Below are positions 51,807 to 60,951 of a stretch of DNA of 64,000 nt, one piece after another; the stretch's first letter is position 1, and each line of letters begins with the position of its first letter. Origin of the DNA: CAMTWZ01 sp041749075 (GTDB lineage Bacteria; Bacteroidota; Rhodothermia; Balneolales; HLUCCA01); contig JBGTBY010000035.1 in NCBI GenBank assembly GCA_041749075.1, forward strand, positions 310,001 to 374,000, in the 5' to 3' direction. A program made the position numbers and the translations under genes. A model generated the notes under the pieces. It was not told the origin of the DNA, searched no databases, and saw only the letters and a program-made list of their open reading frames with translations.

Positions 51807-52410
51807 TGGTGATGGTGCTTATGTCGAGCGGATCCATCCAAGGGATTTCAGCCAGTACGCGGACTTTCCCTATTTCCTGGATGTCGCGAGTGTTCAGCGG
51901 ATGGGGTTCGCCGATCAAGACCACCCCCAGCACCGGAAGCCGTTTTTCGCGCAACAAATGCAAGGACAAAAAGGTGTGATTCAGCGTTCCGAGCGTCGTT
52001 CGAGCCACCAGAACAAGCGGCGAGGCGTAATAGCGCATCAGATCGAGCATGGTGCGATGATTGTTGAGTGGGACCAAGAGTCCGCCAGCGGCCTCCATCA
52101 CCAACGTCCCATGGTAATCTGGCAATTTAATCGATCGCATGGATATAGACATCCCCTCTTTTTCGGCGGCTTGGTTCGGGGATAGCGGCGCCTTCAAACG
52201 AAGCGCTGGTTTGAGGATCCGATCTTCTGGCATGCCGGTGAGCTGGCGCACAGTCTCGGAATCGTCATCTTCCGGAAACCCGCTCTGCACCGGTTTCCAA
52301 TAGCTGGCATGCAGTTGGTTGACCAATATGGCGGACACGACCGTCTTTCCCACATTCGTATCCGTTCCCGCGACCCAGATCCGCTCAGGCCAATCGCTGA
52401 ATGAGCGCAT
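51799..52410 (-). CDS. bioD: Dethiobiotin synthetase BioD
   Basis: ATP-dependent ring closure of diaminopelargonate with CO2. P-loop GTDTNVGKTVVSA near the N-terminus, ASYWKPVQSG and VMEAAGGLLVPLN are BioD signatures. Length 203 residues from ATG 52410 (MRSFSDWPERIWVAGTDT); an ATG four codons upstream (52422) is also possible. Either way the start lies inside the 3' end of bioC (26-38 nt overlap), and the stop overlaps bioA by 8 nt. Confidence 0.94.
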   Translation of the reverse strand: MRSFSDWPERIWVAGTDTNVGKTVVSAILVNQLHASYWKPVQSGFPEDDDSETVRQLTGMPEDRILKPALRLKAPLSPNQAAEKEGMSISMRSIKLPDYHGTLVMEAAGGLLVPLNNHRTMLDLMRYYASPLVLVARTTLGTLNHTFLSLHLLREKRLPVLGVVLIGEPHPLNTRDIQEIGKVRVLAEIPWMDPLDISTITIG

Positions 52411-53152
52411 AGGTGATGCCATAAGTGATGGTGAAACTCCGGCGGCGTTTGGACAACCACACCTCTTGGATCTTGCGGACCGTACCCGGCGCCGGACGAT
52501 CATTGTGTGGTTTCACATCCGCTCCAATCCGCTTCAAATGCGTGAAAAAGTCCAAGGGTGATTCATAGGTCTCCTTACATATCTCATTCAGCACCAATGT
52601 CTTGTATTTCAAACCCATGTGCGTGGCCACATCCGGTTTCGGAAGGGAATTTCCGGTGAATGGCACCTGCGCTTCGCGGCATAAGGATTTCCACTGCGGA
52701 AAACTCTTGCTGTTGAAATACGAAATCGCAATGAGTCCCCCGGGCTTGAGTGATTTTCCCAAGGTGTTCAACGTTGCTGGGAGATCATCCACCCATTGAA
52801 CGGTAAGGCCAGATAAGAGCAAGCCATATTCCGAATCGGCCTTGAAATCCTGGATGTCCAATTGTCGGAATACCGTCGTATCCGGAAGCTTATGGCTGAG
52901 TTTTGTGCGACAAACATCCAGCATGTCCGCGCTCAAATCGGTCACTTCCCGCGAATGTGGCGCGAACCATTTGGCTGTGCGTTCGGTGATGAAACCTGTG
53001 CCGCATCCGAATTCGAGAACGGGACCGTTCACATATTTCGTGAAGGGTTTGAGGAATTCCACCAGCCGGTCGGCGGCTTTGCGCTGAACCAAGGCATAGG
53101 TATCGTACTGATGCGATGCGGAACCGAAGGATCCGGCCACTGACGATTTCAT
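52385..53152 (-). CDS. bioC: Malonyl-ACP O-methyltransferase BioC
   Basis: SAM-dependent methyltransferase that methylates malonyl-ACP so that fatty acid synthase can build the pimeloyl chain. It begins VAGSFGSASHQYDTYALVQRKAADRLVEFL, the BioC signature (F...A..YD..A..Q), with SAM motif VLEFGCGTGFITE and YGLLLSGLTVQWVDDL. 255 residues from ATG 53152, overlapping the esterase stop by 4 nt. With the esterase next to it, the front half of pimelate synthesis is complete. Confidence 0.93.
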   Translation of the reverse strand: MKSSVAGSFGSASHQYDTYALVQRKAADRLVEFLKPFTKYVNGPVLEFGCGTGFITERTAKWFAPHSREVTDLSADMLDVCRTKLSHKLPDTTVFRQLDIQDFKADSEYGLLLSGLTVQWVDDLPATLNTLGKSLKPGGLIAISYFNSKSFPQWKSLCREAQVPFTGNSLPKPDVATHMGLKYKTLVLNEICKETYESPLDFFTHLKRIGADVKPHNDRPAPGTVRKIQEVWLSKRRRSFTITYGITYALIQRLA

Positions 53153-53769
53153 CCCAACATGTTCTTCAACGAGTTCCAACACCAATCCGGTTCTGTGTAA
53201 GGTAGCGCATGACTGTCGCCCGGATGGATCGTTAGGGGAAAACCCAAGCGCTGGGCTTTGTCCAACGCAACGATCCGATCATGGCGGGCATGAAGGATAA
53301 TCATTTTTCCACATCGGCGCATCACAGAACTTGCGGTTTCACTCTCTTCCAGAAGGATCAGATCGTCGCTGAGTTTGGTGACATCCTGGAAGCTCGAAAT
53401 TCCTCTCTCCTTGTCTCCTGAGTTCTCATAGAAGGCTTGAAGCACCGGCACGGCTCCCATCCGCAAACGGTCTCTCATGCGGCGCGTGGTGCGTTTCTCA
53501 ATGTCTGAATCACAAAATTGATCGAAGCCGCTGATCACGATCCAGATATCGGGCATGCCCATGGTATCGGGATCGAAAAACACACATCCTAGGCTATGAG
53601 TTACTAAAATTCTGCGTCGGTCTGTCGTGAAGCTCGGTTCGTTCGGCGCGCCGAAATAGCCCCGGTCGTACACGTGAAGGATGTCCGTTTCTGGAAGGAG
53701 TTTGCGCCACGGCTCCCAGGCCGATGCATCATATCCCCATCCGTGGATAAACATCCATTCCGAACTCAT
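53149..53769 (-). CDS. Alpha/beta hydrolase, probable pimeloyl-ACP methyl ester esterase
   Basis: A 206-residue alpha/beta hydrolase starting MSSEWMFIHGWGYDASAWEPW. Nucleophile Ser in VTHSLGC, Asp in HARHDRIV, His in GDSHALPY. It sits between bioF and bioC with 4-nt overlaps on both sides, the place where BioH, BioG or similar esterases occur. Role inferred: removal of the methyl group from pimeloyl-ACP methyl ester to end chain growth. It is shorter than E. coli BioH (256) and I cannot assign it to a named esterase subtype. Confidence 0.8.
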   Translation of the reverse strand: MSSEWMFIHGWGYDASAWEPWRKLLPETDILHVYDRGYFGAPNEPSFTTDRRRILVTHSLGCVFFDPDTMGMPDIWIVISGFDQFCDSDIEKRTTRRMRDRLRMGAVPVLQAFYENSGDKERGISSFQDVTKLSDDLILLEESETASSVMRRCGKMIILHARHDRIVALDKAQRLGFPLTIHPGDSHALPYTEPDWCWNSLKNMLG

Positions 53770-54890
53770 GAGCGGGCCATCTGCTCGATCAGAGCGTCGA
53801 TGTGCTCTTGGGTGTGGCTGGCGGATACGGTGAAGCGGATGCGGGCGGTGCCTTCTTCCACGGTCGGCGGACGAATCGCTTGCGCGATGAACCCGGCTTG
53901 ATGCAATTGTTCAGCCACCTTCATCGCATCCTCATCCGAACCGATCACAGCTGGAACGATGGCGCTTTCGGAGTTTCGGGTCGGATATCCGTGGGATGTG
54001 AGTCCGTTGCGAAGCGCATGGGCCATCGCGAAGACATGAGAGCGCTCGGCATTGAGTGAGGGCATCAGATTCAGAGCCCCTAGGCTCGCCCCTAACACCG
54101 CTGGAGGAAGAGATGTGGAATAGATGAATCCCGCGCTGAAATTGACCAGATATTCGCGGATGTCGGGTTCGCACGCCACGAACGCCCCGAACGAGCCGAA
54201 CGCTTTCCCGAAGGTACCCACGACGATATCCACGCCCGGTTTTCCGAAGCACATGCCGCGTCCTTGCGGACCCATCAGACCGATTGAATGGGCTTCATCC
54301 ACCATCAGAATCGCATCATATTTGTCGGACAGTTCGATGATGGAATCGATGTCGGCCAAATCCCCATCCATGCTGAACACGGATTCCGTGACAATGATTT
54401 TTCTCGAAGACGACTCGGCATCATTCTTCAACAATGTTTCGAGATGTCTGACATCATTGTGCCGATATCGCCTCAATGTGGCGCGGGATAATAATGCGCC
54501 TTGGTATAAGCTGTTGTGATTGAGCTTGTCGAAATACAAAATGCTGTCGCGATTGGCCAGTGCCGGCAGGACCGATGTGTTCATCTGGAAGCCGGAATTG
54601 AACAACAGTGCGGATGGGCGATCTGCGAAAGCCGCCATCCCCTGCTCCAATTGTTCATGGAGCAACAACGTGCCGGAAACCAATCTCGACGCGCCTGAGC
54701 CGGCGCCATGGCGTTCCAGTGCGACGCGAGCGCCTTCTTTGACGGCCGGATGCGTTTTCAGGCCGAGATAATCGTTCGAGCAGACATTCACCCGAAGGCC
54801 GTCATCCGGATGGCGATGCGCCGTGCGCAAGCGATGAGAGGCCTTGCGGTCGTCCAAGGCCTGCCGGATGAACTCGAAACGCGGTTTCAC
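53766..54890 (-). CDS. bioF: 8-amino-7-oxononanoate synthase BioF
   Basis: PLP enzyme condensing pimeloyl-ACP and alanine. NVCSNDYLGLKTHPAV, GSGASRLVSGTLLLHEQLE, MVDEAHSIGLMGPQGRG and the PLP lysine in VVGTFGKAFGSFGAF are all present. The 374-residue length is typical. The start is GTG at 54890, overlapping the DUF4837 stop by 4 nt (GTGA); the stop overlaps the esterase by 4 nt. Marks the change from the trp part to the bio part of the long transcription unit. Confidence 0.95.
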   Translation of the reverse strand: MKPRFEFIRQALDDRKASHRLRTAHRHPDDGLRVNVCSNDYLGLKTHPAVKEGARVALERHGAGSGASRLVSGTLLLHEQLEQGMAAFADRPSALLFNSGFQMNTSVLPALANRDSILYFDKLNHNSLYQGALLSRATLRRYRHNDVRHLETLLKNDAESSSRKIIVTESVFSMDGDLADIDSIIELSDKYDAILMVDEAHSIGLMGPQGRGMCFGKPGVDIVVGTFGKAFGSFGAFVACEPDIREYLVNFSAGFIYSTSLPPAVLGASLGALNLMPSLNAERSHVFAMAHALRNGLTSHGYPTRNSESAIVPAVIGSDEDAMKVAEQLHQAGFIAQAIRPPTVEEGTARIRFTVSASHTQEHIDALIEQMARS

Positions 54891-55960
54891 AAAATGGGTG
54901 TGGTTCTGAAGGTGCGGGCGATGGCTTCGAACTGATACACATAGCGCCGTTGCTTGTATTTGGGAGAAAACTGTCCGTATTCGATGAAATAAAGACGGCG
55001 CTGCACATCATCATACATCACATATGACATGAACGGTCCGCCCATCGATTGATCCGACATCACCCAGATGCCACGGGTTTCATAAGAGTTGCGTCCGTTG
55101 ATGGTCATGAAACGGGTTTCGTGGGCACGACGGTAATCGGTGGTCACATACGCGTCTTCGCGGGATCCGCGCATGTAGAGTTGGTTGAGGCTGTCGCGAC
55201 GGGCATTGATCCAGTCTTTGTTCACAAATTCGATGTTGTCGACATCCTCTATCCAATGAAACCAGATCCAACGGTCGTTATCCGGAAGAAAGCGCCTCAT
55301 CGTGAGGAAATCGGTGGTATCGATGCCCACTCGGTAATCATGTTGGATGCGGATACTGAACCCATGATCCTGAAAGATGGAATCGGCCAGCAAGACCTGC
55401 TCGCCACGACGATACACATCATACTCATGGCGAGGCAGCTCCACCTCATGCAGGCTTTTGACGATGAATTCACTGTTCGAATTGATTTTTTCAATCAATT
55501 CCGCTTGGTTGTTCGCGACGATGATGAGCACGAATTGATCGCGATACCAGCGGTCGCGCAATGGAAACACAAATTGTTGCCCGCTCCGGATGCGGTCTTT
55601 CACGCCTTCACTGAGCAAGGAACTCACATAGCGTCCCACATTGGAACTGTCTTGCAAATGGGAAATGAGAACGAGATTCTTATGCTTCTGATGCTGGTCC
55701 ACGTCCTTATTGGTCTTGATCGTACGGAATTGGATATCAAAAAAAGGTTCCGGGCGAGGAATCGTGCGGATGTAGCGACCGATGCTGTTTCGAACCGCAT
55801 CCCCAACGGCATCATCCACATGGGAACTATCCATCACAACCAAGACTTCCGACACCGCTCCGATCGCGGCTTCGCGGTAATCACCACCGCATCCTTGCAC
55901 ATTTACCATTGCCGCAACCACAAGCACGGCAAGCGCTAACGTATTCAAAAAACGATACAT
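54887..55960 (-). CDS. DUF4837 lipoprotein
   Basis: A 357-residue lipoprotein (signal MYRFLNTLALAVLVVAAMVNVQGC, Cys24) of the DUF4837 family restricted mostly to Bacteroidota. It has an early VSEVLVVMDSSHVDD strand and a repeated pattern of two related halves, the second near QDHGFSIRIQHDYRVGIDTTDF. Function unknown. It is inserted between trpA (10-nt gap) and bioF (4-nt overlap), so it should be expressed with both pathways; whether this is meaningful or accidental is open. Confidence 0.85.
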   Translation of the reverse strand: MYRFLNTLALAVLVVAAMVNVQGCGGDYREAAIGAVSEVLVVMDSSHVDDAVGDAVRNSIGRYIRTIPRPEPFFDIQFRTIKTNKDVDQHQKHKNLVLISHLQDSSNVGRYVSSLLSEGVKDRIRSGQQFVFPLRDRWYRDQFVLIIVANNQAELIEKINSNSEFIVKSLHEVELPRHEYDVYRRGEQVLLADSIFQDHGFSIRIQHDYRVGIDTTDFLTMRRFLPDNDRWIWFHWIEDVDNIEFVNKDWINARRDSLNQLYMRGSREDAYVTTDYRRAHETRFMTINGRNSYETRGIWVMSDQSMGGPFMSYVMYDDVQRRLYFIEYGQFSPKYKQRRYVYQFEAIARTFRTTPIL

Positions 55961-55970
55961 GACCTAAGGT

Positions 55971-56765
55971 TTAAGCTCCGGTTTTGATGGAGCGTACGAA
56001 TTGAGCCACCCGTTCCGTCCAGTCCGGGTTGGGGTAATGCGCGCGGATGGTTTCGATCAACGCACTCCCAATGATAAAGCCTTGCAAGCCGGAAGCAATG
56101 CGTTTCGCATCCTCATGCGATTTGATGCCGAATCCCACCAAAACCGGATTTTGGGTGATGTTGGCTCGCACCCGATCTTTGAACCGGTCGACCGATTTCT
56201 GAACATCTCCCCCATCCCGCGCTCCGGTCACGCCGGTCACGGAAACGCAGTACACAAAACCGGTCGATAACGAATCGATTAGCCTCATCCGCTCGTCCGT
56301 GGTGTTCGGCGCGACAAGGAAGATGAAATCCAACCCATTCGCGTCGCATAAGCGCTTCACGCGGGCGGATTCCTCCACTGGCACGTCCGGCAAAATCACG
56401 CCATCGGCACCGGCTTCCGCCGCATCCTTGAAAAAGGCATCGAATCCATATCGGATCACCGGGTTCACATACCCCATCAGGATAATCGGGATGGTGGATG
56501 TGGCTCGGATCTGGCGCACCATCTCCAATATCTGAGGGATGCCGACACCATTTTTGATCGCCACGTCTGACGCATACTGGATCGTCGGACCATCCGCCAG
56601 CGGATCGCTGAATGGCATGCCAAGCTCAATCAGATCCGCGCCGGCTTGTTCGAGTTTGTGAACCAGATCGACGGTGGAATTCGCTTCTGGATAACCAGCC
56701 GTCAGAAACAGGCTGAAAACAGGCTCGTCTTTCTTGTTGGAAAACAGATGTTGGATGCGGCTCAT
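55971..56765 (-). CDS. trpA: Tryptophan synthase alpha subunit
   Basis: Splits indole-glycerol phosphate to indole and glyceraldehyde 3-phosphate; indole goes by tunnel to TrpB. Catalytic Glu and Asp are in DLIELGMPFSDPLADGP and LPDVPVEES; phosphate-binding GFGIKSHEDAKRI follows. 264 residues from ATG 56765 (MSRIQHLFSNKKD), overlapping trpB by 4 nt. Confidence 0.96.
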   Translation of the reverse strand: MSRIQHLFSNKKDEPVFSLFLTAGYPEANSTVDLVHKLEQAGADLIELGMPFSDPLADGPTIQYASDVAIKNGVGIPQILEMVRQIRATSTIPIILMGYVNPVIRYGFDAFFKDAAEAGADGVILPDVPVEESARVKRLCDANGLDFIFLVAPNTTDERMRLIDSLSTGFVYCVSVTGVTGARDGGDVQKSVDRFKDRVRANITQNPVLVGFGIKSHEDAKRIASGLQGFIIGSALIETIRAHYPNPDWTERVAQFVRSIKTGA

Positions 56766-57958
56766 GAAAAGAAGTACTTGGAGATGGTGCCCATGTCTTT
56801 GTCGCCACGACCGGAGCAATTCACAACGATGATATCACCGACGGATGTGGTCGGCATCAGGGTTTCGAGATAGGCAAAAGCATGACCGGTTTCAATGGCG
56901 GGGATGATGCCTTCAAGACGACTGGCTCGCTGCACGCCGGCCATCGCTTCGTCGTCAGTAACCGGAACGTAGGTCACACGATGGATGTCGTGCAAATAGG
57001 AATGCTCCGGACCCACACCGGGATAATCGAGTCCTGCGCTGATGGAATGGGCCAGCGCGATTTGTCCGTCGTCGGTTTGAAGCAGATAACTCAGCGAGCC
57101 ATGCAGCACACCAGGTGATCCTTTTGCGAATGTCGCGGCGGTTTGTCCGCTGTCCACGCCATGTCCGCCGGCTTCCGTGCCGATCAATCGAACCGATGCA
57201 TCTTCGATGAACGGATAGAAGATGCCCATCGCGTTCGATCCACCTCCCACACATGCGACCACCACATCCGGCAACTTGCCTTCGATCTGCATGAGTTGGC
57301 GCTTGGTCTCATCACCGATGATGCGATGGAAATTGCGGACCATCATCGGGTACGGATGCGGCCCGACAACCGATCCGATGATATAAAATGTAGTGTCCAC
57401 GTTCGTCACCCAGTCGCGGATAGCCTCGTTCGTGGCGTCTTTCAAGGTTTTGGAACCGCTATGCACAGGAACGACTGTCGCGCCGAGAAGGCGCATGCGG
57501 TCGACATTCAGCTTTTGGCGTTCGGTATCTTCGGCGCCCATGTAGACAATGCATTCCAGCCCGAATTTGGCGCAAACCGTTGCTGTGGCCACGCCATGCT
57601 GACCGGCTCCGGTCTCTGCGATGATGCGCTTCTTGCCCATGCGTCGGGCAAGCAAGACCTGACCGATCGTGTTATTGATCTTATGAGCGCCGGTATGGCA
57701 GAGATCTTCGCGCTTGAGATAGATGTTGCCTTTGCCGTAATGCTCAGTGAGTCGATGAGCGAGGGTGAGCGGCGTGGGTCGGCCGACGTATTCACGCAGC
57801 AGGGCAAGGTATTCGGCGTCAAACGAGGGATCTCGTTGTGCCTGGGCATACGCTTCTTCCAACTCGACGAGTGCGGGTATGAGGATTTCCGGAACGAATT
57901 TGCCCCCATAATCGCCGAAATAACCGGTTTCAGAGGGGACGTTGTACGATGGATTCAT
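56762..57958 (-). CDS. trpB: Tryptophan synthase beta subunit
   Basis: PLP enzyme joining indole and serine. GYFGDYGGKFVPEILIPAL at the start, PLP lysine in HTGAHKINNTIGQ, ETGAGQHGVATATVCA, GGGSNAMGIFYPF and the C-terminal NCSGRGDKD are complete. 398 residues, the standard TrpB1 length. Overlaps trpF and trpA by 4 nt each. Confidence 0.97.
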   Translation of the reverse strand: MNPSYNVPSETGYFGDYGGKFVPEILIPALVELEEAYAQAQRDPSFDAEYLALLREYVGRPTPLTLAHRLTEHYGKGNIYLKREDLCHTGAHKINNTIGQVLLARRMGKKRIIAETGAGQHGVATATVCAKFGLECIVYMGAEDTERQKLNVDRMRLLGATVVPVHSGSKTLKDATNEAIRDWVTNVDTTFYIIGSVVGPHPYPMMVRNFHRIIGDETKRQLMQIEGKLPDVVVACVGGGSNAMGIFYPFIEDASVRLIGTEAGGHGVDSGQTAATFAKGSPGVLHGSLSYLLQTDDGQIALAHSISAGLDYPGVGPEHSYLHDIHRVTYVPVTDDEAMAGVQRASRLEGIIPAIETGHAFAYLETLMPTTSVGDIIVVNCSGRGDKDMGTISKYFFS

Positions 57959-58608
57959 GAATTCAAGGATTCGATGGTGTCAAAAAAGTCGGATAATTTG
58001 GACGCGTCTTTCACGCCTGGAGAGGATTCGAGCCGACTAGACGCATCCACCCCGAACGGGTAAACCGTCTCAACCAAGTCGGACACGTTTCCGGCATGCA
58101 AGCCGCCCGAGACAAAAAACGGCACACCCGGATCGAAATCAATCAGGATGTCCCATGCAAACGTAGAACCCGTTCCACCGGACTGACCGTTCGTCTTCGT
58201 ATCGAATAAGAAATAAGCCACACTGTCTGTAAATGGCGCGGTGAGCTTCATCAGATCGTCGGCAGTTGTATTCTCATCCACACCAAACGCTTTGATCACC
58301 GGTTTATCGAGCATCGCGATGTATTCGGGCGATTCATCGCCATGAAGCTGGATCATCGACACACCCGATACCTTCACATACTCGATCACATCATCCAATG
58401 GCTGATTCACAAACACAGCCACGGTTTTCGGTCCGTGAACCCAGTTGATGATGTCCTTCACCTTTTCAGCGGTGATATGCCTCGGACTTCCTGGATAAGC
58501 GATAAATCCAAGGAAATCGGCCATCGCACCAGATGCGAAACGGGCGTCTTCAAGACGTGTGAGTCCGCAGATCTTGGTCTGCACGTGGTAATCGGGGTCA
58601 ATGATCAT
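57955..58608 (-). CDS. trpF: Phosphoribosylanthranilate isomerase
   Basis: TIM-barrel Amadori isomerase. TKICGLTRLEDARFAS carries the catalytic Cys; the Asp base is in FLFDTKTNGQSGGTGSTFAWD; FFVSGGLHAGNV and GVDASSRLESSPGVKD bind the phosphate. 217 residues. Separate from trpC, not fused. 4-nt overlaps on both sides. Confidence 0.95.
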   Translation of the reverse strand: MIIDPDYHVQTKICGLTRLEDARFASGAMADFLGFIAYPGSPRHITAEKVKDIINWVHGPKTVAVFVNQPLDDVIEYVKVSGVSMIQLHGDESPEYIAMLDKPVIKAFGVDENTTADDLMKLTAPFTDSVAYFLFDTKTNGQSGGTGSTFAWDILIDFDPGVPFFVSGGLHAGNVSDLVETVYPFGVDASSRLESSPGVKDASKLSDFFDTIESLNS

Positions 58609-59378
58609 GAAAGAATGTTGGTTAAAGCCTCACCCGGATGGGCTTGGCGCATGAAATGTTCGCCGATCAATGCGGCGTTGATGTTGTGTTCGCGAAGATA
58701 TCGGATGTCAGCGGGTGTCGTCAAGGCGCTTTCTGAAACAGTCACCACATTCTCAGGCGCAGTATTGAGCAACGCGACGCCTCGATGCACATCCACTTCA
58801 AACGTGCGGAGATCGCGGTTATTCACTCCGAAAATGCGGACCTGGTTGAAATCGATGTTCGCCACATCCGCCGAATCATAGGCTTCGACAAGACATTCGA
58901 GTCCGGCTTCGGTCGCGGCATGATGCAGCTCGGACAACTGGGTTCCACTAAGTACTGTCGCGATGAGCAAGATCGCATCCGCACCCCATCCTTTCGCTTC
59001 TTCGATCTGATACTCATCCACAATGAAATCCTTCCGCAGTACAGGGATGCTCACTTCGTGCGAAACCGTGGTCAAATACTCGCCTTTCCCTTGGAAAAAG
59101 GGTTCGTCCGTTAGCACGCTGATGGCGGCCGCACCGGCTTCCTGATATTGCGCGGCGATGCGTTGAGGATCGAAATCCTTCCGTATCAATCCTTTGGATG
59201 GGGATGCTTTCTTGATTTCGGCCAGAATCTTCACATCGTCCCCTTTCAAGGCATCATACAAAGATCGACGCGGACGATGATAGTCTTCCAAATCACAAAA
59301 ATCGGCCTTACCCACCTTCCGCTTGCGAGAAATCAGATCTTCTTTGGTTTGGGCGATGATGCGGTCGAGGATGGTCAT
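58605..59378 (-). CDS. trpC: Indole-3-glycerol phosphate synthase
   Basis: TIM-barrel enzyme closing the indole ring. AEIKKASPSKGLIRKDFDP, SVLTDEPFFQGK, RKDFIVDEYQIEEA and NNRDLRTFEVD are the conserved catalytic and binding segments. 257 residues. It overlaps trpD and trpF by 4 nt each. Confidence 0.96.
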   Translation of the reverse strand: MTILDRIIAQTKEDLISRKRKVGKADFCDLEDYHRPRRSLYDALKGDDVKILAEIKKASPSKGLIRKDFDPQRIAAQYQEAGAAAISVLTDEPFFQGKGEYLTTVSHEVSIPVLRKDFIVDEYQIEEAKGWGADAILLIATVLSGTQLSELHHAATEAGLECLVEAYDSADVANIDFNQVRIFGVNNRDLRTFEVDVHRGVALLNTAPENVVTVSESALTTPADIRYLREHNINAALIGEHFMRQAHPGEALTNILS

Positions 59379-60391
59379 GCGCTGGCGCGGATGTAGGTGG
59401 TTAGTACTTTTTTCGCCGTGCCGGACATCACGCTTTCGCGCGCCATCTCAATGCCTTCCGCCAAACTCGAGGCTTTCCCCGAAAGTTCGATCGCTTTTCC
59501 GGCGTTCAGAAAAACCACCTCATTTTGCGCACGGGTGCCGTTTCCAGCCAGTATCGCACGGAGGATGGATGCGTTCTCGGTGGCATCCCCACCTTTCAGA
59601 TCATCGGGTTCGGCTTTTGCGAGTCCATGAGCGGACGAATCGAGGCGATATGGAGCGCGAAGTAAGCGTCCGTGGATTTCATACACATCTGAAAGGGATG
59701 TGGTGCTGAGTTCATCGAGTCCGTCGTGCGAATAGACGGTTGCTGCGGCTTCTGAATCCAGATGGACCAGAATATTGGCCATGGTTTCGGCGGTTTCTCT
59801 GCTATATGCACCGATCAGTTGGCGTTTGACGCCGGCAGGATTCAGTAACGGACCCAGAATGTTGAAGAAGGTCCGCATCCCTAATGATTTCCTCACCGTA
59901 CCCACATGCTTCATCGCCGGATGAAACAGCGGAGCAAATAAAAATGTGATGCCCGCTTCCTGAAACACCTGTTCCGCTTTTTCTTTACCGAGCATGGCAT
60001 TTCCACCTAAGGCTTCCAGTACATCCGCGCTTCCACTGCGGCTCGAAATGCTTCTGTTTCCATGCTTGATGACCGGAACACCGGCTCCAGCCACCACAAA
60101 GGCGACCGTAGTCGAGATGTTAAAGCTTCCGGAGTGGTCGCCGCCGGTTCCGCACACATCCACCGCGCCTGTCACATCAACTTCCACCGGAATGGCGGCA
60201 TAGCGCATCACATTCACAAACGCAGTGAGTTCATGGATCCGCTCGCCTTTCGCCCGCATCCCGAACAGGAAGGCTGCGATCTGGCTTTCGGGCACATCCC
60301 CAGAAATAATCATCGTCAGCGCGGATGAGGCTTCTTCAGCGGTCAGATCTTCGCGATTCGCCAGTTTATGCAGAATGTCGTTCATGCTCAT
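59375..60391 (-). CDS. trpD: Anthranilate phosphoribosyltransferase
   Basis: Transfers phosphoribosyl from PRPP to anthranilate. VDVCGTGGDHSGSFNIST, KHGNRSISSRSGSADVLEALG and HDGLDELSTT are family signatures. 338 residues from ATG 60391 (MSMNDILHKL); the Met two codons later is also possible. Not fused to TrpG. 4-nt overlaps with trpG and trpC. Confidence 0.95.
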   Translation of the reverse strand: MSMNDILHKLANREDLTAEEASSALTMIISGDVPESQIAAFLFGMRAKGERIHELTAFVNVMRYAAIPVEVDVTGAVDVCGTGGDHSGSFNISTTVAFVVAGAGVPVIKHGNRSISSRSGSADVLEALGGNAMLGKEKAEQVFQEAGITFLFAPLFHPAMKHVGTVRKSLGMRTFFNILGPLLNPAGVKRQLIGAYSRETAETMANILVHLDSEAAATVYSHDGLDELSTTSLSDVYEIHGRLLRAPYRLDSSAHGLAKAEPDDLKGGDATENASILRAILAGNGTRAQNEVVFLNAGKAIELSGKASSLAEGIEMARESVMSGTAKKVLTTYIRASA

Positions 60392-60951
60392 GAGGTCAAC
60401 CAGTTGCGCACCAGCTTCGGTCCTTCGACCGTCAGAATACTTTCAGGATGGAATTGGATGCCCTGAACAGGATGTTCCGCATGCCGGAGTCCCATGATCA
60501 CACCATCGTTCGTTTCGGCGGTGATGGTCAGGGATGCGGGCAGATCCTCCCTCCTTACCACCAACGAATGATAGCGGGTGGCTGTGAATCCTTGGGGGAT
60601 GTCGGCGAAAATGCGCTCACTATCATGAAAAATATCGGATGTTTTTCCATGCATGAGGGATGGCGCATGCACGACCGCGCCACCATAAACCAGGCCGATG
60701 GCCTGATGTCCCAAGCACACGCCCAACATCGGAATCTTGTGTCCGAGCCGACGAATCAGCTCCACCATGATGCCCGCATCCTCGGGTCGACCCGGACCCG
60801 GAGACAGCAGAATCTTCTCCGGATTCCAGTCTTCCACCTGATCCACCGTCACCACATCATTGCGTTCCACGCGATAGTCATCCGTATGCTGGGCAACAAG
60901 ATGAACCAAGTTGTATGTGAAACTATCGTAATTATCGAGAATCAATATCAT
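60388..60951 (-). CDS. trpG: Anthranilate/aminodeoxychorismate synthase glutaminase subunit
   Basis: Class I glutamine amidotransferase supplying ammonia to TrpE. LILDNYDSFTYNLVHLV at the start, LSPGPGRPEDAG, the nucleophile Cys in MLGVCLGHQAIG, and the His/Glu of GIQFHPESILT. 187 residues. Such subunits may also serve aminodeoxychorismate synthase; position in the trp run favours tryptophan. Lies between trpS and trpD with 4-nt overlaps. Confidence 0.94.
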   Translation of the reverse strand: MILILDNYDSFTYNLVHLVAQHTDDYRVERNDVVTVDQVEDWNPEKILLSPGPGRPEDAGIMVELIRRLGHKIPMLGVCLGHQAIGLVYGGAVVHAPSLMHGKTSDIFHDSERIFADIPQGFTATRYHSLVVRREDLPASLTITAETNDGVIMGLRHAEHPVQGIQFHPESILTVEGPKLVRNWLTS

